From assembly GCA_047971145.1 (NCBI GenBank), contig JBKDZL010000084.1:1-39283 (forward strand): DNA of 39,283 nt, read 5' to 3'. The stretch comes from JBKDZL01 sp047971145. GTDB taxonomy: Bacteria > Bacillota_I > Bacilli_A > Erysipelotrichales > Erysipelotrichaceae. Below are positions 25,979 through 33,617 of the stretch, one piece after another. The translations under genes were made by a program, and so were the position numbers. Numbering within the stretch: position 1 is the stretch's first letter; every line of letters begins with the position of its first letter. The notes beneath the pieces were generated by a model, which saw nothing but the letters and a program-made list of their open reading frames with translations, did no database searches and was not told where the DNA came from.

Positions 25979-27118
25979 ATACTTAAAGTTTTTATCTCGA
26001 TATTTTTTGGGTGTTAAACTAGTTGCGATTTTGAATTTTTGAGTAAAATAACTTTGACTTGTAAAATTTAGTAGGGAACTTATTTCTTGAGTTGTATATT
26101 CTGTAAATAGAAGTAGATGCTTTGCTTCTTCCACTTTTTTTTCTAAGATATAAGTCATTAAATTGATCTTCAATTCTTTTTTAAAGTTTGCCGAAATATA
26201 AACACTAGAATAACCAGTCAAATCAGATAATTGCTGTAAAGTTATTTTTTCATAAATATTTGTATCAATATAATTCAGACAACTACGAATAAGACTAGAA
26301 CAATTTTTAGGCGTGTCATTAATTAATTCAATAAATTCATAGCTGGCATATTTTATGTGCTCAATTACTTTATCTAGTTCTATAATCCTGTGAATATCTA
26401 AAATAAGCGCATCAGATAAACCAAAAGCTCGCTCTAATGAAACACCATTTTCAATAGCTAATCTAGTCATTAAGGTAACAATTGAAATAAATTTAATTTT
26501 TGCCGAGTCTACATTGTTCTGTGATAATTTTACTGTATAAGTCTTGTTCATTTGAGAAATTATCCAATCAATTTTGTCTTTTTTTCCTCGTTTAACATAG
26601 TCAAGGAAGCGTAATTCAAATTGGTATGAATCTCTAGTCATATCTTCAATTCTTCTATTGTGGACAATTTCTTCAATTTTCTTTTTAATTCCTAAATTAT
26701 TTGTTTTTAGGCGTGAATATTTTATAGGCACTTGTTTTTGATTGATATCTTTACTTGTGATTAATTTGTATAGTAGAGTGCACATTTTTGTGAAGCTATC
26801 GATTGTTTCTGATGAAAAGTATGCTTTATAATCACTTAAAATATCATTATTTTTAGGTTCAGAACCAATTAAAGAGCAAGGACCAATTAAAAAAATATGA
26901 TTTTTATGTCTAAATGATCCAACGAGGTAATGGTAAGAGTTTATTATGTGTAAAGGGTCATTATCAATTTCTATCAGGTAGGGAAATTTTTCTAAAGCTG
27001 TGAATAATGGCGAGTTAGTAGGGAAACACAAATTTCCTTGATTATCTAGTATTGTTGTTGGTACATACGTTTTTTCATATAAAGTATTCAAATGCTTTTT
27101 AATTTCTGTTATATTCAT
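25973..27118 (-). CDS. AraC-family transcriptional regulator
   Basis: A 381-residue regulator with a C-terminal AraC-type double HTH (about 285-381, including ITLQQLSDLTGYSSVYISANF and TTQEISSLLNFTSQSYFTQKF). The N-terminal 130 residues form a probable sensor domain (YLIEIDNDPLHIINSYHYLVGSF and onward) that I cannot assign to a named family. It diverges from the EIIC gene at 27252 and converges on the ROK gene, so it most likely activates one or both. A 12-base palindrome sits in the divergent spacer. Confidence 0.85.
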   Translation of the reverse strand: MNITEIKKHLNTLYEKTYVPTTILDNQGNLCFPTNSPLFTALEKFPYLIEIDNDPLHIINSYHYLVGSFRHKNHIFLIGPCSLIGSEPKNNDILSDYKAYFSSETIDSFTKMCTLLYKLITSKDINQKQVPIKYSRLKTNNLGIKKKIEEIVHNRRIEDMTRDSYQFELRFLDYVKRGKKDKIDWIISQMNKTYTVKLSQNNVDSAKIKFISIVTLMTRLAIENGVSLERAFGLSDALILDIHRIIELDKVIEHIKYASYEFIELINDTPKNCSSLIRSCLNYIDTNIYEKITLQQLSDLTGYSSVYISANFKKELKINLMTYILEKKVEEAKHLLLFTEYTTQEISSLLNFTSQSYFTQKFKIATSLTPKKYRDKNFKYL

Positions 27119-27156
27119 TTTAAATCTCCTAAAATAATTATAAAAATATTAAATTA

Positions 27157-27168
27157 ATGATATATCAT
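27157..27168. promoter_or_regulatory. Palindrome over the EIIC -35 region
   Basis: ATGATATATCAT is a perfect 12-base palindrome 16-27 bases before the TATAAT of the EIIC promoter. It would fit a regulator site for the divergent AraC protein, but AT-rich palindromes can occur by chance. Confidence 0.35.
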
Positions 27169-27183
27169 ATTTTTTAAATATTA

Positions 27184-27189
27184 TATAAT
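27184..27189 (+). promoter_or_regulatory. EIIC promoter -10
   Basis: TATAAT with no convincing -35, which suits an activator-dependent promoter. The predicted start is near 27196, 56 bases before the EIIC gene. Confidence 0.45.
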
Positions 27190-27203
27190 GAGTTACATGA
27201 AAA

Positions 27204-27217
27204 GTAAAGCGTTTACA
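27204..27217. promoter_or_regulatory. cre-like catabolite site
   Basis: GTAAAGCGTTTACA has a central GCG flanked by inverted arms GTAAA and TTTAC. It matches the CcpA cre consensus TGWAARCGYTWNCW in 12 of 14 positions. It lies about 8-21 bases downstream of the predicted transcription start, where CcpA normally represses. Confidence 0.55.
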
Positions 27218-27251
27218 TAAATGTTCTTTACTAATTAAGGAGAAATATAGA

Positions 27252-28565
27252 ATGAAGAAATTAGAAAGGTTTATTAACGAAAAATTAATGCCATTTACAG
27301 AGAAAATTACTAAAAATAAAATTTTATCGGCATTAATGGTAGGATTTATTAGAACAAGTGCGATTACTTTTGGAATTGCTTTTAGTACAATTGTTGGAAA
27401 TTTTCCTGTTCCAGGTTGGACAAATTATTTGAACGAAATTGGTATTATGACTCATATAAATGCCATAACAAACGGGGCAACTGGAGTATTAACTTTATAT
27501 GTTATATATTCTTTGGCAATGGCCTATGCAAATAGGTTAGAAACTAATGAAAAGAATAGTGCAATTGTATCGTTGGCATTTTTCATTATGATTATACCGC
27601 ACAATATTATAACTAGCTCAATTGTTGATGGTCAAGTTGTTGATAGTTTTGTTGGGGCCTTAAAATTGGATTATTTAGGTGGTCAAGGATTGTTTATTGG
27701 GATGTTAGTTGCTTTATTTGTTACAAGATTATATGCATTTTTAGAGAAAAAAAATATAATGTTTAAACTTCCTGATACGGTACCGCCTATGGTATCACAA
27801 TCGCTCTCACCAGTATTTGTTGTAACTATTATTTTTGTTCTTGCTTTTGTTGTTAGAGTAGCTTTTAGTTTTACTGAATCGGGCAATATTATTAATTTCT
27901 TTATTCAAGTAATAAATGCTCCTTTGAATTCAATTATTGCTAGTCCTTTATCAATTATTCTTATTGTTGGATTACTTTCGACATTATGGTTTTTCGGTAT
28001 TCATAATGCAGTGCTTCAAGGGCCTTTAGGCATTGTTAGTTTAACTATTATTACTGGGAATATTGCGGCATTTCAAGCTGGTGAAGAATTACCATATTTA
28101 TTACCTGCAGTAATTTATGGTGCAATGACTGCATCTGGTTTTTTAGGTTTAGTAATTGCCTCAATGTTTAAAGCAAAGTCTTCACATTTTAGACAATTAG
28201 CAAAGTTATCAATTGCGCCATCAATATTTAATATTACTGAGCCAATGATGTTTGGGGTACCAATTATCTTTAACCCAATCTTTTTGATACCGCAATGTTT
28301 TACGCAGATTATTACAGGTTTTGTTACTTGGGGACTTGTCAGTACCATTTTGCCGATTGATATGAATCCGATGATGTCATTAATGCCTTGGACTACACCA
28401 TTATTTATCAAAATGCCTTTACAAGGTGGCTTAAATTATACTATTTTAATGCTAATTTGTTTCGCAATTACTTTTGTAATGTGGTATCCTTTCTTAAAAG
28501 CAGCAGACAAAAAAGAATTTGAGCTTGAGTGTGAAAATGCTAAATTAAAAGAATCAGTGAAATAG
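27252..28565 (+). CDS. PTS EIIC permease, lactose/cellobiose family (second)
   Basis: A second 437-residue PTS EIIC, with about ten hydrophobic segments. It shares MKKLERFINEKLMPFTEKITKNK, the LWFFGIHNAVLQG loop and FNITEPMMFGVPIIFNP with the Lac family. It differs from the first copy in the loop after GIH and in the C-terminal tail, so the two likely take different sugars. No EIIA or EIIB is present in the window. It follows a cre-like site and diverges from the AraC gene. Confidence 0.92.
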   Translation: MKKLERFINEKLMPFTEKITKNKILSALMVGFIRTSAITFGIAFSTIVGNFPVPGWTNYLNEIGIMTHINAITNGATGVLTLYVIYSLAMAYANRLETNEKNSAIVSLAFFIMIIPHNIITSSIVDGQVVDSFVGALKLDYLGGQGLFIGMLVALFVTRLYAFLEKKNIMFKLPDTVPPMVSQSLSPVFVVTIIFVLAFVVRVAFSFTESGNIINFFIQVINAPLNSIIASPLSIILIVGLLSTLWFFGIHNAVLQGPLGIVSLTIITGNIAAFQAGEELPYLLPAVIYGAMTASGFLGLVIASMFKAKSSHFRQLAKLSIAPSIFNITEPMMFGVPIIFNPIFLIPQCFTQIITGFVTWGLVSTILPIDMNPMMSLMPWTTPLFIKMPLQGGLNYTILMLICFAITFVMWYPFLKAADKKEFELECENAKLKESVK

Positions 28566-28595
28566 ATACTAATACATATATAATAAATTAGTTTT

Positions 28596-28630
28596 TAAGA
28601 AGAAACCAAAATTATTTTGGTTTCTTCTTA
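28596..28630 (+). terminator. 16-bp perfect hairpin without T tract
   Basis: The arms 28596-28611 and 28615-28630 pair perfectly around a 3-base loop. There is no T run after the stem, so it is an atypical terminator, or an intercistronic stability element that lowers expression of the downstream hydrolase and kinase. Confidence 0.55.
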
Positions 28631-28672
28631 TACCATTATTGATATTTAAAAATACAAAGAAGGAGGGTATAA

Positions 28673-29626
28673 ATGATAATACTTATTATACTGATAATAA
28701 TAGCTCTGATATTTATTTTATATGGTTTAATTTTTACTCCTTATCCGTTTGTTTTTTTATTAAGAGCAAAAAAATCAACTAATACGGATAAAGCTCCAAA
28801 TAATATCGAAGAAATAAAAACACTAATTGATACTGAATTAAATGTCAAATATAGTTCAAATTATCCCAATTCTCAATATGATGTATATAAACCTAAAATA
28901 AAAACTGACAAAACTATTGTCTGGTTGCATGGTGGAGCTTTTGTGGCTGGTAGTAGTGTAGGTTTAAGAAATTTCGGGCCTTTAATAGCTAGTCAGGGAT
29001 ATAATTTTTATGCCATAAACTATGCACATGCACCTGAGTATCCTTTTCCGAGTCAAATGCTTCAACTTGATGAATTTTTAAGTTTTATTAAAAAAGAATT
29101 TTCAGTAGAAGATGTGGTATTGGGAGGAGATTCAGCAGGAGCAAATATAGTTGCGTGTTATTCAACTATTAAAAATTTTAATAATGAAATTAAAAATAAA
29201 TTTAAAAATGAGGTAATGGTGAAGGGTTTACTTTTGTTTTGTGGACCATATGATTTTTGTGAAGATCAAAATTTTGTAATTCCCAAAAAATTTGAAAAAT
29301 TTATGAAATATATATTATGGTCATATTTAGGGCATAAGAACTGGCAAAAAAGTAATAAACAGGTTCTTGCCTCTCCATTGCGCAATCTTAATTCCAAATT
29401 TCCACCATCTTATATCTGTGATGGCAAGAAATTCTCATTTATGTGGCAGGGAGAATTAATGGTAAAAAAATTAAGAAAAGAAGGAGTATATGTAAAATCG
29501 AGATTTTACAAAGAACTACCTCACGAATTTCAATTCGATTATCAACAATACCCCACAGAAGCATTACAGGTATATAAGGATAGCATAAAATTTTTAAGTA
29601 AATTATATAATGAAGGAGAAATATAA
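28673..29626 (+). CDS. Alpha/beta hydrolase, HSL/acetyl-esterase type, membrane anchored
   Basis: A 317-residue hydrolase of the hormone-sensitive-lipase type. The oxyanion motif HGG is at 86-88, the nucleophile Ser154 is in GGDSAGAN, and the catalytic His is probably in LPHEFQF near residue 285. Residues 1-30 form a hydrophobic anchor followed by basic residues, which by the positive-inside rule would place the catalytic domain on the cytoplasmic side. AGGAGGG precedes the start. Its stop overlaps the next ROK gene (TAATG). By context it may deacylate a sugar, but the substrate is unknown. Confidence 0.85.
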   Translation: MIILIILIIIALIFILYGLIFTPYPFVFLLRAKKSTNTDKAPNNIEEIKTLIDTELNVKYSSNYPNSQYDVYKPKIKTDKTIVWLHGGAFVAGSSVGLRNFGPLIASQGYNFYAINYAHAPEYPFPSQMLQLDEFLSFIKKEFSVEDVVLGGDSAGANIVACYSTIKNFNNEIKNKFKNEVMVKGLLLFCGPYDFCEDQNFVIPKKFEKFMKYILWSYLGHKNWQKSNKQVLASPLRNLNSKFPPSYICDGKKFSFMWQGELMVKKLRKEGVYVKSRFYKELPHEFQFDYQQYPTEALQVYKDSIKFLSKLYNEGEI

Positions 29627-30543
29627 TGGGAAAATATTTGAGTATTGATGCTGGTGGTACTTTTATTAAATATGCTTGGATGAGTAAAGATGGAGAATTG
29701 ATTAGACAAGGTAAAGAAAAAACACCTTTGACTAATAAAGAAGATTTCTTAGAGCAAATCAAAAAAATTTGGGAAGTAGAAAAGGGAGAGAAGATAGGTA
29801 TTTGTATGTCGTTGCCAGGAACCATTGATTCAAGTATTGGTTATATTTTTCAAGGTGGAAGTTTAACTTACCATAATAATTTAAATATTAAAGAATGGTA
29901 TGAACAAGAATTTAAAGTTAAGGTAGAAATAGAAAATGATGCTAGATGTGCAGCGATTGCAGAACTGGCTGTAGGTAATATGAAAGGAATAAAAGATGGT
30001 GTAGTTTTAACTTTTGGAACAGGCGTTGGTGGCTGTTTAATTATAGATCATAAAATACATATAGGACAGCATCTATTTTCAGGTGAAGTTTCAATTTTAA
30101 TATCAGAAAATTATAAAAATGAAGGTTATCAGAACTTTTTTGGGCAAAAATGTGGAGTTGGTCACTTAATAAAGAAAATTTGTCTGAGTAAAAATGTTGA
30201 ATTAGTAAATGGTGAGAGAGTATTTGAATGGATTTTAAATAATGATGAAATTGCCATCAAGCATTTCCAGAGGTTTTGTGATGATATTGCTGTCCAATTA
30301 TTTAACTTACAAATTATTTTGGATCCAAGCAGAATTTGTTTGGGTGGAGGAGTTAGTGAAAATCCAGTATTTATTCAGGGGGTAAAGAATTCACTTGATA
30401 TGTTATATGATAGTATGCCTGTTTCAATACCTAGATTAGATGTTGTCGCTTGCAAATTTAATAATGAAGCAAATTTAATAGGAGCATTTTATAATTTTAA
30501 AAACCAAAATATTAAATCAAAAGATCAGCTTAATTACATCTAA
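29626..30543 (+). CDS. ROK-family sugar kinase (esterase operon)
   Basis: A 305-residue ROK kinase with phosphate loop IDAGGTFIK, probable catalytic Asp105 in ENDARCAA, and a GTGVGG loop. Like the ROK gene at 25088 it lacks the canonical zinc cysteine motif, and the two share LGGGVSEN/LGGGISEN and similar lengths. It is coupled to the esterase-like gene by a one-base overlap. The family includes beta-glucoside kinases, which would make a phosphorylated substrate for a 6-phospho-glycosidase; that link is inference. Confidence 0.85.
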   Translation: MGKYLSIDAGGTFIKYAWMSKDGELIRQGKEKTPLTNKEDFLEQIKKIWEVEKGEKIGICMSLPGTIDSSIGYIFQGGSLTYHNNLNIKEWYEQEFKVKVEIENDARCAAIAELAVGNMKGIKDGVVLTFGTGVGGCLIIDHKIHIGQHLFSGEVSILISENYKNEGYQNFFGQKCGVGHLIKKICLSKNVELVNGERVFEWILNNDEIAIKHFQRFCDDIAVQLFNLQIILDPSRICLGGGVSENPVFIQGVKNSLDMLYDSMPVSIPRLDVVACKFNNEANLIGAFYNFKNQNIKSKDQLNYI

Positions 30544-30645
30544 TATTTGTCTTATTTTTTACTTTAGCAAATAATTTTTATATGGTATTTTTTTACTCTT
30601 TGGCGTATAATTTACTTAAGAAATACTAATCAAAAGGAGAATATT

Positions 30646-31140
30646 ATGAGTGCTATATTTAAAAGAGTTAGTAATCGAGCTTATTTAGATCAAGCGGTAG
30701 AAGAAGAAAAGATAGAATTATTAATGCGGGCAGCCATGGCAGCGCCTTCAGCTCATAATCAACAAGCATGGGAGTTTTATGTGGTAGAAAACTCAGAAAA
30801 AATACAGCAATTATCAAAAGCTCACCAATATGCTAAGCCAGCACAATCAGCACCAGTGGTTATTGTGCCATGTTATTACAGTACTAGTAAGGCACCTGCT
30901 TTTAGAGAAATAGATATTAGTGCTAGTGTAGAGAATATTTTATTACAAGCCACAGAGATGAATTTAGGATCATTATGGATGGGAATAGCTCCATTTGCTG
31001 ATAAAATTGAAATAGTACGAAAAATTTTAGCAATACCTGCTGATTTAGTTCCTTTTTGCTTAATTGCTATTGGTTATCCTAGTGATAATAGGGAACAAAA
31101 AGATAGATATCAAGTAGAAAAAGTCCACCGTATTAAATAA
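30646..31140 (+). CDS. Nitroreductase-family protein
   Basis: A 164-residue flavin reductase of the nitroreductase fold. The N-terminal VSNRAYLDQAV and AAPSAHNQQAWEF are the FMN-binding signature, and GSLWMGI is the second conserved block. It is short, but complete for the small clade. TATAAT lies at 30606-30611 and AAAGGAG at 30634-30640. The stop is followed immediately by the convergent neighbour's stop, and its terminator lies inside that gene. The natural substrate is unknown. Confidence 0.87.
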   Translation: MSAIFKRVSNRAYLDQAVEEEKIELLMRAAMAAPSAHNQQAWEFYVVENSEKIQQLSKAHQYAKPAQSAPVVIVPCYYSTSKAPAFREIDISASVENILLQATEMNLGSLWMGIAPFADKIEIVRKILAIPADLVPFCLIAIGYPSDNREQKDRYQVEKVHRIK

Positions 31141-32283
31141 TTAGGAATTAGAGAACTCAGATAAAGTTTTAATGAGTTCTTTTTTAGTGCTGATACTTAA
31201 AGTGTCAGTAAACCTTTCATAAGTGATAAAATTCTCATTAATATCGCTAACATATGGACAATAGCCATTGGCATAGCAAATCAAAATAGTGTCATTTAAG
31301 TTTAGATAATTAAGAAAACTACTAAATAGTTCGTTGGGTGCAAAAATTAACTTAATATTTCCAATTAGTAAACAAGAAATTGTCATTTCTTGTGCTAATA
31401 ATTCTTTGTTAGCTAAGAGTTGTGCTCTAATTTTTTGTCCATAACTAATAGTCTCTAATTCCCTACTAGTTAAATTTTTAGGGATTGTGCTTAAGTCAAT
31501 AGGGCTAATATCATGTATTATTTTAATAGTATTACTTTTAAGTGTTAGCTTAGTAATTTTGTGTTTTTCTTCTGCGGGTTTTATCATTTGTAGTTTGTTA
31601 AATAAAATAGTAGCTAATTCTTCAACTGCTTGATAGTTTTGTGCAACTCTTGTAAATCTAGTGCTAATATCACCGGCTGCTCCATTAAAGAACATATGAA
31701 AGACTTTGGGCTCTTTTTGATTTAACTTACTGATTAGATAGCCAGGATACTCAGCTGAAAAAAATTGATTATCAGCACTCATAATAGTGGGATGAACGTT
31801 ATGTATTATCAAACTAGCTATTTTATTATCTAAGTGATAAATATTAAGGATTTGTAGATAAGGATGAGCTTTGTGATTACTGATTCGACTTTTACCAATT
31901 TTATCATAAGGCTCAAAATGATAATCTAGAGTTAATTCTAAATCTTGATAGTGTATAGTTGTAATAGCATTAAATAGTTTATCTAGTAACTCATTTTGAT
32001 ATTTTTGATTAGTATAATCAGCACCAAAGTGAGTATGGGTACAGCCGATTATGACAATGATATTTTTTTGATAATATTTTGATAACTTTTTTGCTAAAAT
32101 AGTTTGTATTGATAGGGGCAGCGCTAATAAATCACAAGTAATTAAAATGGTGTTCTCAATTGCCAAAATTCTAGCAAAAAGATCATCATGTATTTCACTA
32201 ATTGGCTCTGTTTGTTGGATAAATCCTGCTTGTTTTATGGGGAATTCTGGGGTAATTTTTATTGTTTGATTGGCATATTTCAT
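31141..32283 (-). CDS. Neutral-ceramidase-like N-terminal domain protein
   Basis: A 380-residue protein resembling the N-terminal catalytic domain of neutral/alkaline non-lysosomal ceramidases (PF04734). I see ITPEFPIKQAGF, the GCTHTHFGAD metal-site segment, HPTIMSADNQFFSAEYPG and the NGAAGDISTR block. It has no signal peptide and lacks the C-terminal domain, so it is a cytosolic relative, unlikely to be a true ceramidase. It diverges from the alcohol dehydrogenase gene. A TATAAT on the minus strand at 32303-32308 precedes it, with GGAGC as ribosome site. Confidence 0.75.
   Translation of the reverse strand: MKYANQTIKITPEFPIKQAGFIQQTEPISEIHDDLFARILAIENTILITCDLLALPLSIQTILAKKLSKYYQKNIIVIIGCTHTHFGADYTNQKYQNELLDKLFNAITTIHYQDLELTLDYHFEPYDKIGKSRISNHKAHPYLQILNIYHLDNKIASLIIHNVHPTIMSADNQFFSAEYPGYLISKLNQKEPKVFHMFFNGAAGDISTRFTRVAQNYQAVEELATILFNKLQMIKPAEEKHKITKLTLKSNTIKIIHDISPIDLSTIPKNLTSRELETISYGQKIRAQLLANKELLAQEMTISCLLIGNIKLIFAPNELFSSFLNYLNLNDTILICYANGYCPYVSDINENFITYERFTDTLSISTKKELIKTLSEFSNS
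31152..31185 (+). terminator. Terminator within the opposing gene
   Basis: A perfect 8-bp stem (31152-31159 with 31173-31180), a 13-nt loop and a T run lie 12 bases after the nitroreductase stop and inside the 3' end of the convergent gene. Confidence 0.6.
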
Positions 32284-32354
32284 GGTTTTGCTCCTTGTTT
32301 ATATTATAGTATTAAAGAAAATAAAATGATAGTAACAACACATTTTATTAGTGG

Positions 32355-32372
32355 TTGTGATATAATTAACAA
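32355..32372. promoter_or_regulatory. Rex-like redox operator
   Basis: TTGTGATATAATTAACAA agrees with the Rex consensus TTGTGAAATATTTCACAA at 15 of 18 positions, and its right half with the TTAACAA clostridial form. It overlaps the -10 of the alcohol dehydrogenase promoter, where NADH-sensing Rex would repress it. Confidence 0.7.
32361..32366 (+). promoter_or_regulatory. Alcohol dehydrogenase promoter
   Basis: TATAAT with a TGA extension (32358-32360) is entirely within the Rex-like site. A small palindrome, GTTC-AAA-GAAC (32377-32387), lies just downstream. Confidence 0.6.
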
Positions 32373-32399
32373 AAGAGTTCAAAGAACCAAGGAGGAAAA

Positions 32400-33545
32400 A
32401 TGAGTAGATTTATTTTAAATGAAGTGTCTCATCATGGTAAGGGAGCACTAGCAGCATTAGAGAGTGAAGTAAAAGCTTTTGGCTTTAAAAAAGCCTTCAT
32501 TTGTACAGATAAGGACTTAGTAAAATTTGGTGTAGTAGATAAAGTAACTAAAAAATTAGATGCTTTTGGTTTTCCTTATGTAATATTTGATGACACTCAA
32601 GCTAATCCAACCATTAGTAATGTTAAGGATGGCGTAGCAGCTTATAAGGCGAGTGGTGCAGATTTTATTATTACAGTTGGAGGTGGCTCACCTCAGGATA
32701 CTGCCAAGGCGATTGGAATTATAATTGCCAATCCTGATTTTAGTGATGTGGTAAGTTTAGAGGGCTTAGCTGAAACTAAAAATAAATCAATTCCGGTATT
32801 TGCGATACCAACAACAGCAGGTACAGCAAGTGAGGTTACAATTAACTATGTTTTAACAGTTGAGGAAACTAAGCGTAAAATTGTTTGTGTTGATCCTCAT
32901 TGTATTCCAGCAGTGGCTTTTGTTGATCCTGAAATGATGGCTAGCATGCCTAAGGGGTTAGCTGCGGCAACTGGTATGGATGCGCTAACTCATGCTATTG
33001 AGGGCTATATAACTAAGGGCGCTAATGAGATGTCTGATATGTTCCACGCTAAATCAATTGAATTAATTGCCAAATCTTTAAAAGCAGCAGTAAATGGTGA
33101 TGAAAAAGCTCAAGAAAATATGGCTTTAGCACAGTATATTGCAGGTATGGGCTTCAGTAATGTTGGCTTAGGTGCAGTTCACTCAATGGCTCATCCACTA
33201 GGTGCTCTATATAATACACCACATGGTATTGCAAATGCGATACTCTTACCGACTGTTATGGAGTATAATGCTACAACCAGTGGTGAAAAATATCGTGAAA
33301 TTGCTAGATTAATGGGTGTTAGTAATGTTGATGCTATGAGTCAAGATGAATATCGCAAAGCAGCAGTTGATGCAGTAAAACAGTTATCAAGTGATGTAGG
33401 AATCATCGCAAGTTTAGCAGATATTGTTTTAACAAAAGACTTAGACTTTTTAGCAGAATCAGCTTTAGCCGATGCTTGTATGCCAAGTAATCCTAGAGAT
33501 TTGAGTGCAGAAGAAGTAATTAGTCTTTATCAGAAATTAATGTAA
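32400..33545 (+). CDS. fucO: Iron-dependent alcohol dehydrogenase, FucO-like
   Basis: A 381-residue group III alcohol dehydrogenase, most like lactaldehyde reductase (1,2-propanediol oxidoreductase). The cofactor segment is VGGGSPQDTAK, and the metal ligands D194, H198, H261 and H275 match those of Escherichia coli FucO in spacing. It would re-oxidise NADH during fermentation, by reducing lactaldehyde or a short aldehyde. GGAGG precedes the start. A Rex-like site on the promoter supports a redox-balancing role. No fucose or rhamnose catabolic genes are nearby, so the precise substrate is open. Confidence 0.85.
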   Translation: MSRFILNEVSHHGKGALAALESEVKAFGFKKAFICTDKDLVKFGVVDKVTKKLDAFGFPYVIFDDTQANPTISNVKDGVAAYKASGADFIITVGGGSPQDTAKAIGIIIANPDFSDVVSLEGLAETKNKSIPVFAIPTTAGTASEVTINYVLTVEETKRKIVCVDPHCIPAVAFVDPEMMASMPKGLAAATGMDALTHAIEGYITKGANEMSDMFHAKSIELIAKSLKAAVNGDEKAQENMALAQYIAGMGFSNVGLGAVHSMAHPLGALYNTPHGIANAILLPTVMEYNATTSGEKYREIARLMGVSNVDAMSQDEYRKAAVDAVKQLSSDVGIIASLADIVLTKDLDFLAESALADACMPSNPRDLSAEEVISLYQKLM

Positions 33546-33565
33546 TTTATTATCAATAAGTAGAG

Positions 33566-33596
33566 AAAAAGTCCAACAGTGAGTGGACTTTTTTTT
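33566..33596. terminator. Bidirectional terminator
   Basis: A 10-bp perfect stem (33566-33575 with 33584-33593) with A and T tracts on both sides separates the alcohol dehydrogenase from the convergent ATPase gene and can serve both. Confidence 0.85.
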
Positions 33597-33617
33597 GCAT
33601 TTAACAAATTTTATAAA

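Noticed and set aside
31141..32283. Naming the gene a true ceramidase
   Set aside because: It lacks an export signal and the C-terminal domain, so only fold similarity is claimed.
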